Source: Variovorax fucosicus
Lineage (GTDB): Bacteria > Pseudomonadota > Gammaproteobacteria > Burkholderiales > Burkholderiaceae_C
Assembly (NCBI RefSeq): GCF_030316825.1
Contig: NZ_JASZYU010000002.1
Coordinates: 744,001 to 808,000, forward strand
Direction of reading: 5' to 3'
DNA length: 64,000 nucleotides
Part shown: positions 49,911 to 60,036 of the stretch, in pieces
Layout of the letters: the number at the start of each line of letters is the position of its first letter
Numbering within the stretch: position 1 is the first letter of the stretch
The notes under the pieces: model-generated
Database searches by the model: none
The model's input: the letters and a program-made list of their open reading frames with translations, nothing else
What the model was told of the DNA's origin: nothing
Made by a program: the position numbers and the translations under genes

Positions 49911-50762
49911 TCATTTTTCATCGCGGTTGGCCATGGCCTCGCCGAGGCGGATCGAACGACCCGGCTCCCACGCCGGGTTGAAGCTGAGCGACGGGCCCGG
50001 GAACAGCATGACGACGGTCGAGCCGAGCAGGAAGCGCCCCATTTCTTCGCCTTGCTGCAAGACGATCTGCTGGTCGTCATAGCGCCACTCGCGCGGTTGC
50101 CCGGTGCGCGGCGGGTTGACCACGCCATGCCACACGGTCTGCATGCTGCCGACGATGGTGGCGCCAACGAGCACCAGCACGAAGGGCCCGCCCGCCGATT
50201 CGAACAGGCACACCACACGCTCGTTGCGCGCGAACAGCCCGGGCACGCCGCGCGCCGTGGTCGGGTTGACCGAAAACAGTTCGCCCGGCACGTAGGTCAT
50301 GCGCAGCAGCCGGCCGGCGCAGGGCATGTGGATGCGGTGGTAATCCTTCGGGCTCAGGTAGAGCGTGGCAAAGCTGCCGTGCTCGAACTGTGCCGCCAGC
50401 GCGGCGTCGCCGCTCAGCAGCGCGGTGCAGGTGTAGTGGTGGCCCTTGGCCTGGAAGATCTGCCCGCCGTCGATGGCACCGAACTGGCTGATCGCGCCGT
50501 CGACCGGCGACACCAGGTCGGCTGCGGCGATCGGCCGGGCGCCGGGCTTTAGCGCTCGCGTGAAGAATTCGTTGAAGCTCTTGTAGTGGCCGATGTCGCT
50601 GTCGAGCGCTTCGTCCATGTTCACGTCGTACTTCTTCACGAAGCGGCGGATGATCCAGGTCGTGACGCGGCCGCGCTCCTTGCCGGCCACCCATCCTGCG
50701 AATGAAGTCAGTGCCTGCTTCGGGAACAGGTATTGGGGCAAGACGGCGGTGCGGTCGGACAC
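49911..50762 (-). CDS. psd: Phosphatidylserine decarboxylase proenzyme
   Basis: Makes phosphatidylethanolamine at the inner membrane. The 283-residue proenzyme has the self-cleavage motif LGST (246-249), where Ser248 becomes the pyruvoyl group, plus YHRIHMPCAGRL and NERVVCLFE. The start is GTG 50762 (no upstream ATG in frame). It is monocistronic as far as can be seen; the 148- and 130-bp flanks show no clear motif. Confidence 0.95.
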   Translation of the reverse strand: MSDRTAVLPQYLFPKQALTSFAGWVAGKERGRVTTWIIRRFVKKYDVNMDEALDSDIGHYKSFNEFFTRALKPGARPIAAADLVSPVDGAISQFGAIDGGQIFQAKGHHYTCTALLSGDAALAAQFEHGSFATLYLSPKDYHRIHMPCAGRLLRMTYVPGELFSVNPTTARGVPGLFARNERVVCLFESAGGPFVLVLVGATIVGSMQTVWHGVVNPPRTGQPREWRYDDQQIVLQQGEEMGRFLLGSTVVMLFPGPSLSFNPAWEPGRSIRLGEAMANRDEK

Positions 50763-50892
50763 GATGTAGTTCTTGGAATGCGGTGCAAGGGGCGCATTCT
50801 ATAAAGCCGGGCCGCCCCAAGGCGAGCCGTGCGCGACTCGCCCGCACGGCGCCGTTCACGCGCAGCGAGGCGCGTGAAAGCCCGCAGCCCGC

Positions 50893-51885
50893 TTACTCGA
50901 CCTTGATGTTCGCGGCCTTGATCACCGCAGCCCATTTTTCGACTTCGGACTTCTGGAAGGCGGCAATCTGCGCCGTCGTCATGCTGGCCGGCTCCATGCC
51001 GAAGCCCTTGAGCTTGTCCTGCATCTCGGCCTTGGCCAGGATCTTCGCGATCTCGGTGTGCAGGCGCTCGATCACCGGAGCCGGTGTGCCGGCCGGCACG
51101 AAGATGGCCTGCCACGACACCACCTCGAAATCCTTCAGGCCGTTGATGCCCGATTCGGCCACCGTGGGCACGTCGGGCATCGACGCCAGCCGCCGGGCGG
51201 AGGTGACGGCGATCGCACGCAGCTTGCCGCTCTGGATGTGCGGGCCGGCCACCACCGTGGTGTCGAACATCATGTCGACCTGGCCGCCGATCACGTCCTG
51301 GATGGCCGGGCCGCTGCCCTTGTAGGGAATGTGCGTGAACTTCACGCCCGACTTGTAGGCCAGCAGTTCGAGCGACAGATGCTGCGAGGTGCCGGTGCCC
51401 GCCGAGGCCGACGACAGTCCGCCCGACGCGGCCTTCGCCTTGCTGGCTTCCACCACGTCCTTCAGGGTCTTGTAGGGGCTGGCCTGGTTCACGACCAGCA
51501 CCACCGGGTTGGTGCCGATCAGCGTGACCGGCGCGAACGACTTGATCGGGTCGTAGCCGAGCTTGGGGTACAGGCTCACGTTGATCGCGTGCGAGCTGAT
51601 CGTGCCGCCCAGCATCGTGTAGCCGTCGGGCGCTGCGCGCGCTGCGATCTCGGAGCCAACGCTGCCACCGGCGCCGCCCTTGTTGTCGATGATGACCGAG
51701 GCGCCCAGCACGGTGGTGAGCTGCTGCGCGATCAGCCGGGCCAGCACGTCGGTGGTGCCCCCGGCCGGGAACGGAACGAGGTAGGTGATCGCCTTGGCGG
51801 TAGGCCAGGCGCCTTGCGCGAAGGCGGGAAGGGCGCCGGCGGCTAGGGCTGCAGCAGCGGCGTGGACGAGGGTGCGGCGTTGCAT
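50893..51885 (-). CDS. Bug-family (TctC-like) periplasmic solute-binding protein
   Basis: A 330-residue protein with a signal peptide (about 1-23, cleavage near AFA-QG) and the Bug pattern ITYLVPFPAGGTTDVLARLIAQQLT, NKGGAGGSVGSEIAARAAPDGYTM, HIPYKGSGPAIQDVIGGQVDMMFDT. Bug proteins bind carboxylates for tripartite tricarboxylate transporters or sensing. No TctA/TctB partner is in the window. It is last in the minus-strand aldarate operon, so an aldarate or intermediate may be the ligand. Confidence 0.92.
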   Translation of the reverse strand: MQRRTLVHAAAAALAAGALPAFAQGAWPTAKAITYLVPFPAGGTTDVLARLIAQQLTTVLGASVIIDNKGGAGGSVGSEIAARAAPDGYTMLGGTISSHAINVSLYPKLGYDPIKSFAPVTLIGTNPVVLVVNQASPYKTLKDVVEASKAKAASGGLSSASAGTGTSQHLSLELLAYKSGVKFTHIPYKGSGPAIQDVIGGQVDMMFDTTVVAGPHIQSGKLRAIAVTSARRLASMPDVPTVAESGINGLKDFEVVSWQAIFVPAGTPAPVIERLHTEIAKILAKAEMQDKLKGFGMEPASMTTAQIAAFQKSEVEKWAAVIKAANIKVE

Positions 51886-51939
51886 GGTGGTGTGTCTCCG
51901 TAAGTTGGTGTTGAAAGCGAATGAGCCTGCGGCAGCAGC

Positions 51940-52704
51940 TCAGGGCATGTACTGGCCGCCGTTGACCTCGAGGATCTGGCCGGTCACGTAGCCCGACATC
52001 TGCGCCGAGGCCAGGTAGAGGAACGCACCGACACAGTCGTCCGGGTCGCCGATGCGGCCCATCGGAATGCCGGCCCGGAAGGACTCGAGGAGTGCGGGCG
52101 TCGAAAAGCGATCCTGGAACGGCGTCTGGATCACGCCGGGCGCCACTGCGTTGACGCGGATGTTGTCGGCGGCGAGTTCCTTGGCCAGCCCGTGCGTCGC
52201 GGTGCTGACGAAGCCCTTCGAGCCCGCGTAAAGATAGGCGCCCGGCCCGCCGCCGTTGCGCGCCGCGACCGACGACACGTTGATGATGCTGCCGCCCTGG
52301 CCGGCAGCGCGCATGAGCGGCACCACGTGGCGGCAGAACGCGATCACCGAGCGTGCGTTGATGTGCATGACCTCGTCGAACAGCGCGTCGTCGAACTCGG
52401 CGATCGGCACGCGCTTGACCAGGCTGCCGGCGTTGTTGACCAGCACGTCGATGCGGCCGAACTTTGCCGCGACCTGCTCGACGGCGCCGCGAATGGCTGC
52501 CGTGTCGCGCACGTCGGCCTGCAGCGCGAAGGCGTCGCCGCCCGCGCTCCGGATGGTGCTAACCACCTGGTTCGCCGCATCGGCCGAGCTGTTGTAGTGA
52601 ACCGCCACGCGCATGCCGCGTGCGGCGAAAGCGATGGCCACCGCTGCGCCGATGCCGGTGCTGGCACCGGTGACCAGCACTGTCTTGCCCTTGAGGTCTT
52701 CCAC
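51940..52704 (-). CDS. Short-chain dehydrogenase/reductase
   Basis: A 254-residue classical SDR: cofactor loop TGASTGIGAA (about 12-21), NNAG, catalytic Ser in INVSSVAAR and the YxxxK pair in YLYAGSKG, C-terminal TGQILEVNGGQYMP. The start is GTG 52704 with AAGGAAG upstream. It lies between garD and a Bug gene in the aldarate operon, but the known pathway has no remaining step for it, so it may handle a side sugar acid or alcohol. Confidence 0.87.
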   Translation of the reverse strand: MEDLKGKTVLVTGASTGIGAAVAIAFAARGMRVAVHYNSSADAANQVVSTIRSAGGDAFALQADVRDTAAIRGAVEQVAAKFGRIDVLVNNAGSLVKRVPIAEFDDALFDEVMHINARSVIAFCRHVVPLMRAAGQGGSIINVSSVAARNGGGPGAYLYAGSKGFVSTATHGLAKELAADNIRVNAVAPGVIQTPFQDRFSTPALLESFRAGIPMGRIGDPDDCVGAFLYLASAQMSGYVTGQILEVNGGQYMP

Positions 52705-52727
52705 GATTCGTTCTTCCTTGACTTTGT

Positions 52728-54311
52728 TCAGGTCACCGGCGCCGGATTGAACAGCACCAGTGCGTTGTGCAGCTTCCAGTGCTCGGCCCATGTCTTCTTG
52801 CGGCCGCTGGCCACGTCCAGCATCAGCTGGAACATTTCCCAGCCGACGTCGGCGATGGTTTTCTCGCCCGTGGCGATGGTGCCGGCATTGACGTCCATCA
52901 GGTCGTGCCAGCGGCGGGCGAGGTCGCTGCGCGTGGCCACCTTGATCACCGGCACCTCGGCCAGGCCGTAGGGCGTGCCGCGGCCGGTGGTGAACACGTG
53001 CAGGTTCATGCCGGCCGCGAGCTGCAGCGTGCCGCAGATGAAATCCGAGGCCGGCGTGGCGGCGTAGATCAGTCCCTTTTGCTTCAGCTTCTCGCCGGGC
53101 GCGATCACGCCGGAGATCGCTGCACTGCCGGACTTGACGATCGATCCCATCGCCTTTTCGACGATGTTGGACAGGCCGCCCTTCTTGTTGCCCGGCGTGG
53201 TGTTGGCGCTGCGATCGACGCGGCCCTTGTCCAGGTAGGCGTCGTACCAGGCCATCTCGCGGATCATGGCCTCGGCGACCTCCGGTGAGGAGGCGCGCGA
53301 GGTGAGCTGGTCGATGCCGTCGCGCACCTCGGTCACCTCCGAGAACATCACGGTCGCGCCGGCGCGCACCAGCAGGTCGGTGCAGAAGCCCACGGCCGGG
53401 TTGGCCGTGACGCCCGAGAACGCATCGCTGCCGCCGCACTGCACGCCGACCACGAGCTCGCTCGCCGGCACGGTTTCGCGCCGACGGGCGTTGAGCCGTT
53501 CGAGATGCTCTTCGGCCTGCCGCATGATCGACTCGACCATCGACATGAAGCCGACGTGCGCATCGTCCTGCAGGCAGACCACGTCGAGCTTCGCGTCTGC
53601 GCTGGCGCCGACGTCGGCCACGTTGCGCTCGTCGATCAGCGGGATCGTGCCCGGCGGCATCAGGCGCTCGGGCTGCAGCTTCTCGCAGCCCAGGCTCACC
53701 AACATCACCTCGCCGCCGAAGTTGGGGTTGAGGCTGATGTTGCGCAGGGTGCGGATCGGGATGATCGCGTCGGGCGCGTCGATGGCGACGCCGCAGCCAT
53801 AGGTGTGCTCGAGCGCGACCACGTCGTCGACGTTCGGAAACTTCGGCAGCAGCTCGGCCTTGATGCGCTGCACCGCGAAGTCGGTGACGCCGGCCACGCA
53901 CTGCACGGTCTGGGTGATCGCCAGGATGTTGCGGGTGCCGACCGAGCCGTCGAGGTTGCGGTAGCCCTCGAAGGTGTAGCCCTCGAGCGGCGGCTGCGGT
54001 TCGGGTTTGACGGTGGCGATCGGCAGGCCGACCAGTTCGCGCGCGGCGGGCATCCGCAAAAGCCGCTCGTGCACCCAGCTGCCGGCCGCGATGGGCTTGA
54101 GCGCGTAGCCGATCGGCACGTTGTAGCGGCGCACCTCGCCGCCCTCGGGTATGTCGACCAGCGCCACCTTGTGCGCCTGCGGCACCTTGTCGACCAGCGT
54201 CAGGCCCGAAGGGAACACGGTGCCGGCCGGCAGGCCGCCGTCGTTGGCCACGATCGCGACGTTGTCGCACTCGTGCATCGTGATGTGGAGGGGGTTCGCA
54301 GCGTCTGACAC
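52728..54311 (-). CDS. garD: Galactarate dehydratase (UxaA/GarD family)
   Basis: Dehydrates galactarate to 5-dehydro-4-deoxyglucarate. The 527-residue length matches E. coli GarD. An N-terminal SAF-like domain ([51 protein letters not shown]) precedes the main domain ([39 protein letters not shown]). The start is GTG 54311. Upstream are the TRAP transporter genes; downstream the SDR. KdgD acts on the product. Confidence 0.93.
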   Translation of the reverse strand: MSDAANPLHITMHECDNVAIVANDGGLPAGTVFPSGLTLVDKVPQAHKVALVDIPEGGEVRRYNVPIGYALKPIAAGSWVHERLLRMPAARELVGLPIATVKPEPQPPLEGYTFEGYRNLDGSVGTRNILAITQTVQCVAGVTDFAVQRIKAELLPKFPNVDDVVALEHTYGCGVAIDAPDAIIPIRTLRNISLNPNFGGEVMLVSLGCEKLQPERLMPPGTIPLIDERNVADVGASADAKLDVVCLQDDAHVGFMSMVESIMRQAEEHLERLNARRRETVPASELVVGVQCGGSDAFSGVTANPAVGFCTDLLVRAGATVMFSEVTEVRDGIDQLTSRASSPEVAEAMIREMAWYDAYLDKGRVDRSANTTPGNKKGGLSNIVEKAMGSIVKSGSAAISGVIAPGEKLKQKGLIYAATPASDFICGTLQLAAGMNLHVFTTGRGTPYGLAEVPVIKVATRSDLARRWHDLMDVNAGTIATGEKTIADVGWEMFQLMLDVASGRKKTWAEHWKLHNALVLFNPAPVT

Positions 54312-54333
54312 GGGGTGAAGCTTCGTTGAAAGA

Positions 54334-55632
54334 TTATTTGGCCGATGCCACGAAGTCGGGCAGCCACATCGAGAACGCGGGTACGTAGGTCACCAGCATC
54401 AGGCAGACCAGCAAGGCGCCGTAGAACGGCCAGATCGATCGCATCACCTGCCCTACCGACACACCTCCGATCGCGCATCCGATGAACTGCGTGGTGCCCA
54501 CCGGCGGCGTGTTGAGGCCGAGTGCGCAATTGATCAGCATGACGATGCCGAACTGCACCGGGCTCATGCCGAACTGCATGGCGATCGGCAGGAAGATCGG
54601 CGTGCAGATCAGGATGGTGGCCGCCATGTCCAGGAACGTGCCCAGCACGAACAGCAGCACGTTGATCATCAGGAAGATGACCCACGGGGTGCTCGACACG
54701 CTGGTCATGAGGTCGCCGGTCTTCTGTGGCACTTCGTACAGCGCCATGAAGTAGCCGAAGGCCGACGAAATGCCGATCAGCAGCAGCACCACGCCGGTCG
54801 TCTTGCAGGCCTTGGCGCAGGCTTTCAGGAAGTCCTTCCAGGTCAGCGAACGGTAGACGAACACCGTGACCGCCAGTGCCCACAGCACGGCGGTCGCTGC
54901 CGATTCCGTGGCCGTGAACACGCCCGACAGGATCCCCACCAGGATGATCACCACGATCATCAGTCCCGGCAGCGAGGCGATGAAGGCCGACAGCACCTCG
55001 CCCCAGCCCGGGAACGCGCCGCGGATGGGGTAGCCGCGCTTGATGGCGACGTAGTAGGCCGCGGCCAGGTTGCACACGGTGAGCAGCAGCGCCGGGATCA
55101 GGCCCGCGAGGATCAGGCTCAGCACGCTGACCGAGGCGATGCCGGTGGTCGCCAGCGTGAAGATGATCAGGTTGTGCGAGGTCGGCATCAAGGCGCCGAC
55201 CAGAGCCGCATGGGTCGTGACGTTGACCGCGTAGTCGGCGTCGTACCCTTCCTTCTTCATCAGCGGGATCATCACCGAGCCCATCGCCGACACGTCGGCC
55301 ACCGGCGAGCCCGCGACGCCGCCGAACAGCGTGCAGCCGATCACGTTGCTCATGCCGAGGCCGCCGCGCACGTGGCCGACCAGGCTGTTGGCGAAGCGAA
55401 CGATGCGTTGAGCGATGCCGCCGTAGAGCATGAGCTCGCCGGCGAACACGAAGAACGGGATCGCCAGGAACGAGAAGATCTGCATGCCGCCGACCATCTT
55501 CTGGAACACCACGGCGATCGGCAGGTCGGCCACGAACACGGTCGCGATCGAGGCCAGTCCGATTGAAAAGGCCACCGGCACGCCGATGACCAGAAGCACC
55601 GTGAAGGTGAGGGCGAGAACGGTCAGTTCCAT
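54334..55632 (-). CDS. TRAP transporter large permease (DctM/SiaM type)
   Basis: A 432-residue protein with about twelve membrane segments and the DctM features [51 protein letters not shown] and [19 protein letters not shown]. It imports substrate with sodium symport together with the small permease and binding protein. Its start overlaps the small permease gene by ten bases. The operon context points to aldarate or uronate uptake. Confidence 0.95.
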   Translation of the reverse strand: MELTVLALTFTVLLVIGVPVAFSIGLASIATVFVADLPIAVVFQKMVGGMQIFSFLAIPFFVFAGELMLYGGIAQRIVRFANSLVGHVRGGLGMSNVIGCTLFGGVAGSPVADVSAMGSVMIPLMKKEGYDADYAVNVTTHAALVGALMPTSHNLIIFTLATTGIASVSVLSLILAGLIPALLLTVCNLAAAYYVAIKRGYPIRGAFPGWGEVLSAFIASLPGLMIVVIILVGILSGVFTATESAATAVLWALAVTVFVYRSLTWKDFLKACAKACKTTGVVLLLIGISSAFGYFMALYEVPQKTGDLMTSVSSTPWVIFLMINVLLFVLGTFLDMAATILICTPIFLPIAMQFGMSPVQFGIVMLINCALGLNTPPVGTTQFIGCAIGGVSVGQVMRSIWPFYGALLVCLMLVTYVPAFSMWLPDFVASAK

Positions 55633-56216
55633 GCGGGCACCACTTCCTCGTCGCGCAGCAGGGCGACGATATGTTCGATCGAAAACATCACCATCAGGAT
55701 GCCCGCCACCACCAGCGCCAGGTAATCCAGGCCGACCGGCACGCCCATCATGGGCTTGATGTCGGTCCACTTGAGCTGCGTCCAGACCCAGCCGCTCCAG
55801 GCCATGATCCCGCTGAACAGCGCGACCAGCAGATGAATCAGCACGTGCGCCTTGATGCGCAGCCACTCGGGCAGCATTTCGACCAGCGTGTCGAAGCCGA
55901 TGTGGCCCGCGTCGCGCACGCCCACCGCCACGCCGAGCGCGGTCACGTAGAGCACGAGCTGCAATGCCAGGCCCTCGGCCCAGGTCGGCGTGTCGTTGAA
56001 GATGTAGCGGCCGACCACCTGGTACTGCACGCACACGATGATCGTGATGAGCAGCACCACCGCGAGCATGAGGCTCATCTTCGACAGGAAGGCGCAGAGG
56101 CGCGAATAGGCGTTGTTCGACGGCGGACGCGGCGCGGTGACGTGAATGTCTTCGAGCGTGATCGGCTCGCCGGGCGCGGCGTCTGCGACCGGGACGGTCG
56201 TGACGGCAGAAGTCAT
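55623..56216 (-). CDS. TRAP transporter small permease (DctQ type)
   Basis: A 197-residue protein with a ~45-residue cytoplasmic N-terminal extension and four membrane helices (about 48-66, 86-105, 122-142, 163-182), with QVVGRYIFNDTPTWAEGLALQLVLYVTALG typical of DctQ. It partners the large permease gene that overlaps it and the binding-protein gene 58 bp upstream. Confidence 0.92.
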   Translation of the reverse strand: MTSAVTTVPVADAAPGEPITLEDIHVTAPRPPSNNAYSRLCAFLSKMSLMLAVVLLITIIVCVQYQVVGRYIFNDTPTWAEGLALQLVLYVTALGVAVGVRDAGHIGFDTLVEMLPEWLRIKAHVLIHLLVALFSGIMAWSGWVWTQLKWTDIKPMMGVPVGLDYLALVVAGILMVMFSIEHIVALLRDEEVVPAWN

Positions 56217-56274
56217 GGATGTTTCCCTGGAGTGACGCGACGGCGCCCTCCCCGCGAACAGGGAGGGCGGCGAA

Positions 56275-57243
56275 TCACTTGTTGTCCTGAACCGTCTTCA
56301 CCAGGCGCTGCAGGTCCGGCGTTGAGATGAACTTGGCATAGACCGGTGCCATAACGGCGCGGAAAGAAGCCTTGTCGACGTCAGCCACGATCTGTGCGCC
56401 GCCCTTGGTCACGACGTCGAGCGACTTGGCTTCCTGCTCGTCCCACTTCTGGCGCTGGAAGGTCACCGATTCCTTGGCCGCGGCGCGGAACAGGGCCTGG
56501 TCGGCCGGGGTCAGTTTGTCGAACACCTTCTTGGAGATCACCAGCACTTCGGGTGCCATCGAGTGCTCGGTGCGCGAGTAGTACTTGACGGCTTCGTAGT
56601 GCTTGAACCCGTCATAGGACGGAATGTTGTTTTCGGCGGCGTCGATCAGGCCGGTCTTGAGCGCGGTGTACACCTCGCTGGCAGGCATCGGCGTGGCATT
56701 CGCGCCCATGGCGCTGACCAGCGCGACCCACAGGTCGGACTGCTGCACGCGAATCTTCAGGCCCTTGGTGTCGGCCACGGTCTTGACCGGCTTCTTGGCG
56801 TAGATCGAGCGTGCGCCGCTGTCGTAGAAGGCCAGGCCCACCAGGCCTTCGTGCTCGCAACCCTTGAGGATCTCGTCGCCCACCGGACCGTCGAGCGACT
56901 TGCGCATGTGCGCGATCGAATCGAACAGGAACGGCATCGTCGGCACCAGCGTCTTCGGGCAGATCGAATTGAGCGCGCTGATGTTGACGCGGTTCATCTC
57001 GAGCGCGCCGATCTTGACCTGGTCGAGCGTTTCCTTCTCGGAGCCGAGCGCGCTCTTGTTGAAGACCTTGATCTTGTATTTGCCGTTGCTGCGCTTGTCG
57101 AGCAGCTCGCTCATGTGCTTGACCGCGGCGACCGTGGGGTAGTCGTCGCTGTTGTGCACGTCGGCGGAGCGGAAGTCGGCGGCCTGGGCGGCCAGGACGG
57201 TGGCGCCGGCGGCCAGCGCGACCAGGGTTTGTTTCAGTTTCAT
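56275..57243 (-). CDS. TRAP transporter substrate-binding protein (DctP/UctP type)
   Basis: A 322-residue periplasmic protein with a signal peptide (about 1-21, cleavage near AQA-AD). DctP-family features include [71 protein letters not shown], where the Arg of KIRVQ normally binds the ligand carboxylate, and [18 protein letters not shown]. Operon context implies a uronate or aldarate ligand. Confidence 0.94.
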   Translation of the reverse strand: MKLKQTLVALAAGATVLAAQAADFRSADVHNSDDYPTVAAVKHMSELLDKRSNGKYKIKVFNKSALGSEKETLDQVKIGALEMNRVNISALNSICPKTLVPTMPFLFDSIAHMRKSLDGPVGDEILKGCEHEGLVGLAFYDSGARSIYAKKPVKTVADTKGLKIRVQQSDLWVALVSAMGANATPMPASEVYTALKTGLIDAAENNIPSYDGFKHYEAVKYYSRTEHSMAPEVLVISKKVFDKLTPADQALFRAAAKESVTFQRQKWDEQEAKSLDVVTKGGAQIVADVDKASFRAVMAPVYAKFISTPDLQRLVKTVQDNK

Positions 57244-57287
57244 TTGTCTTCCTCTACGGGTTGGTGGCTGTCTAATAAAAACGGGAA

Positions 57288-58193
57288 TCAAAAAACACAT
57301 TCGGGTTCGACCAGGCCCTTGACGCCCGGGTTCAGCGCGAACACGCCCCCCGCCAGCGGCTGGTCGGACAGGTCGCCGCCGGGGCGGATCGAGGTCACAT
57401 ACAAGGTGTCGAGCTGCGCGCCGCCGAAGGCGCACATCGCGGGCTTCTTCACCGGTACCGCGAGCGAGCGGTCGAGCTTGCCGTCGGGCGTGAAGCGATG
57501 CACCAGCCCGGCGTCGTTGCCGCAGATCCAGTAGCAGCCGTCGGCATCCACAGCGGCACCGTCGGGGCGGCCGGGCAGCTGCTTCATGTCGACGAACACG
57601 CGCCGGTTGTGCGGCGTGCCGCTGGCGGTGTCGTAGTCGAAGGCCCAGATGGTTTGAACGTTCGGGTGCGAGTCCGACAGGTACATGGTCCTGCCGTCGG
57701 GGCTGAAGGCCATGCCGTTCGGCACGATCAGGGGGTCGAGCTGAAGGCGCAGGGCCACTTCGGCATTCACGTCGCTCTGGTAGCGGTAGACGCGACCGAC
57801 ATCGCGCGCCGCGGCCATGTCCATCAGCATGGTGCCGGCCCAGAAACGGCCTTGCCGGTCGCAGCGGCCGTCGTTGAAGCGCATCCCGCGTTCGGCATGC
57901 GAGACGCCGGCGAGCGCGCTCGCGGCAAGCGTGCCGTCGGCGCGCGTGGCCAGCACGAACAGGCCGCTTTCCATGCCGGCGATCCACTGGCCTGCATGGC
58001 CTGTACGCGGCGCGATGCAGGCCAGCATTTCGTCGCCCGTCCAGTGCGTGTGCGCGCCGCTCGCGGCGTGCCAGCGGTGCAGTTGCTTCGCCGGAATGTC
58101 GACCCAGTAGAGCGCCTGTTCGTCGGCGCGCCAGACCGGGCTTTCGCCGGTGGCGTTGCGCGCGTCGAGAACGAGGTCGGCTTGCATGGTCAT
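57288..58193 (-). CDS. SMP-30/gluconolactonase-family lactonase
   Basis: A 301-residue six-bladed beta-propeller with metal-ligand motifs GESPVW (Glu17), [19 protein letters not shown] and [12 protein letters not shown]. In this setting it should hydrolyse the galactaro- or glucarolactone released by uronate dehydrogenase, encoded 19 bp upstream, to the open aldarate. The TRAP binding-protein gene follows by 44 bp. Confidence 0.9.
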   Translation of the reverse strand: MTMQADLVLDARNATGESPVWRADEQALYWVDIPAKQLHRWHAASGAHTHWTGDEMLACIAPRTGHAGQWIAGMESGLFVLATRADGTLAASALAGVSHAERGMRFNDGRCDRQGRFWAGTMLMDMAAARDVGRVYRYQSDVNAEVALRLQLDPLIVPNGMAFSPDGRTMYLSDSHPNVQTIWAFDYDTASGTPHNRRVFVDMKQLPGRPDGAAVDADGCYWICGNDAGLVHRFTPDGKLDRSLAVPVKKPAMCAFGGAQLDTLYVTSIRPGGDLSDQPLAGGVFALNPGVKGLVEPECVF

Positions 58194-58212
58194 GCGCGTC
58201 GTCGGCCTGCGT

Positions 58213-59043
58213 TCAATCGCCGAACGGGCCCTGTGCCGTGAAAGCGCCGCCCTGGTAGACCGCGTTCGGGTCGGTCGGCGCCACCGGTGGCTGTGCCTCC
58301 ACCTTGTCGCGGAAAACCTCGGACGTGTCCTGCGGCACGAACCCGAGGTGCGCGGCTTGCGTGTTGTCCCACCACACGTTCTTGTTGGCCGACATGCCGT
58401 AGACGATGGTGTGTTTCACGTCGGGCGTGAACAGCGACTTCTCGATCAGCGTCGTGAGGTCGCGAAAGCTCAGCCACGTGTGCATCATGCGGCGGTTGGC
58501 CGGCTCGGGGAACGACGAGCCGATGCGGATGCTGACGGTCTCGACGCCGTAGCGGTCGTAGTAGAACTGTGCCGTGTCCTCGCCGAAGGACTTCGACAGG
58601 CCGTAGTAGCCGTCGGGCCGGCGCTGGCAACTTGCGTCGAGCGTTTCGGTCTGCTTGTGGAAGCCGATCACGTGGTTGGAGCTGGCGAACACGATGCGCT
58701 TCACGCCGTGGCGGCGTGCGGCCTCGTACACATGGAACACGCCGCGGATGTTGGCCTCGAGGATTTCCTCGAACGGCCGTTCGACCGACACACCGCCCAG
58801 GTGCACGATCGCATCGCAGCCCGCCACCAGCGCATCGACGGCCTGCTTGTCCGCGAGGTTGCAGGGCACCACCTCCTCGTGAGTCCCTGCAGCGGGCGCC
58901 ATGGGCGCGATGTCCGACAGGCGCAGGATTTCTGCAGAGGGTTGCAGGCGTTCGCGCAGCACCTTGCCCAGTCCCCCGCCAGCGCCCGTCAGCAACAGGC
59001 GGTGCATGCGAGGGTGGGAAGAAGGGGTGGCGGCGTCGCTCAT
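58213..59043 (-). CDS. udh: Uronate dehydrogenase
   Basis: Oxidises D-galacturonate or D-glucuronate to the aldarolactone with NAD. The 276-residue SDR-like protein (from ATG 59043) has LLTGAGGGLGKVLRE (18-32), the signature FASSNHVIGFH with the catalytic Ser, and YYGLSK (Tyr147, Lys151). It is the first gene of the minus-strand operon and faces the FadR-type regulator across a TTGT-N3-ACAA site. Confidence 0.93.
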   Translation of the reverse strand: MSDAATPSSHPRMHRLLLTGAGGGLGKVLRERLQPSAEILRLSDIAPMAPAAGTHEEVVPCNLADKQAVDALVAGCDAIVHLGGVSVERPFEEILEANIRGVFHVYEAARRHGVKRIVFASSNHVIGFHKQTETLDASCQRRPDGYYGLSKSFGEDTAQFYYDRYGVETVSIRIGSSFPEPANRRMMHTWLSFRDLTTLIEKSLFTPDVKHTIVYGMSANKNVWWDNTQAAHLGFVPQDTSEVFRDKVEAQPPVAPTDPNAVYQGGAFTAQGPFGD

Positions 59044-59064
59044 GTGGCTGTCTCGTAAGTTATC

Positions 59065-59079
59065 GGTTGTCGTACAACC
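59065..59079. promoter_or_regulatory. FadR-type GntR operator between udh and its regulator
   Basis: GGTTGTCGTACAACC has perfect 6-bp arms around CGT and contains TTGT-N3-ACAA, fitting the FadR-subfamily consensus TNGTNNNACNA. It lies 22-36 bp from the udh start and 24 bp before the regulator's ATG, so one site could control both. Confidence 0.75.
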
Positions 59080-59102
59080 AGTTGCGGGATTATCATCAGC
59101 GC

Positions 59103-59924
59103 ATGGCGAGCCTGTCAACAGCAGAACCCTCTACCCCGGACGCCGGCGCGACCGGGCCGACCGGCTACGCAGCCCGGCCCCGGCTGCGCGCGCGGGGGCT
59201 GGCCCACAGCCTGGTCGACGACTTCGGCGCACGCATCCGCGACGGCGCGCTGCGCCCCGGCGACAAGCTGCCGACCGAGTCCGAAATCATGCAGGCCTTC
59301 GGCGTCAGCCGCACCGTGGTGCGCGAGGCGCTGTCCAAGCTGCAGGCGAGCGGGCTGGTCGAAACGCACCATGGCGTCGGCACCTTCGTGCTGCAGCCGC
59401 GCGCGGGCGGGGTGTTCCGGCTGGACCCCGGCGAGATCGCGACCTCGGTCGACGTGCTGGCCGTGCTGGAGCTGCGCATCAGCCTCGAGACCGAGTCGGC
59501 CGGGCTGGCTGCGAGCCGCCACACCGAGGAACAGCTGCTGGCGATGCGCCAGGCGCTCGACGATTTCGAGCGCAACGTGGAGGCGGCGGGGGACACCGTG
59601 GCACCGGACTTCCGCTTTCATCTCCAGATCGCCCAGGCCACCGGCAACCCGTACTTCGCGGACATCATGAGCCACCTCGGCACCACGATCATTCCGCGCA
59701 CGCGCATCAGCGCCATCCGCAATCTCGAAGGCGGCGCCTATCTCAGCCGGGTCAACCGCGAGCACGAAGAGATCTATGCCGCGATTGCCCGGCGCGATCC
59801 CGAATCGGCGCGTGCCGCCATGCGGATTCACCTGACCAACAGCCGCGAACGGTTGCGCGTGGCGCAGGAGGCGGCGCAGCGCGCCGACGCTGCCGCAAGC
59901 AGTGCCGCCCGTCCCGCCGGCTGA
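59103..59924 (+). CDS. GntR-family regulator, FadR/FCD type, of aldarate catabolism
   Basis: A 273-residue protein with a ~30-residue Pro/Ala-rich N terminus, a winged helix (about 33-98: RDGALRPGDKLPTESEIMQAFGVSRTVVREALSKLQASGLVETHHGVGTFV) and an all-helical FCD effector domain (about 120-255) with metal-type ligands in DFRFHLQIAQATGN and NREHEEIYAAI. Between the udh operon and the kdgD operon, it most likely represses both until a uronate, aldarate or later intermediate binds. Confidence 0.92.
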   Translation: MASLSTAEPSTPDAGATGPTGYAARPRLRARGLAHSLVDDFGARIRDGALRPGDKLPTESEIMQAFGVSRTVVREALSKLQASGLVETHHGVGTFVLQPRAGGVFRLDPGEIATSVDVLAVLELRISLETESAGLAASRHTEEQLLAMRQALDDFERNVEAAGDTVAPDFRFHLQIAQATGNPYFADIMSHLGTTIIPRTRISAIRNLEGGAYLSRVNREHEEIYAAIARRDPESARAAMRIHLTNSRERLRVAQEAAQRADAAASSAARPAG

Positions 59925-59965
59925 AAGGTTTTTGCGGAATCAGGCTGGACAAGTCATTTCTTGAG

Positions 59966-59976
59966 TTGTACGATGA
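59966..59976 (+). promoter_or_regulatory. Second, weaker copy of the FadR-type operator
   Basis: TTGTACGATGA resembles the site at 59065-59079 (TTGT plus three bases; the second half ATGA instead of ACAA). It lies ~60 bp before the plus-strand Bug gene and so may extend the same regulator's control to the kdgD side. Confidence 0.45.
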
Positions 59977-60036
59977 CTGACCTCTTGGATGCGCAGCAGC
60001 AGCCAAGGTCACTCGAACCACCTGCAGGAGACACCC

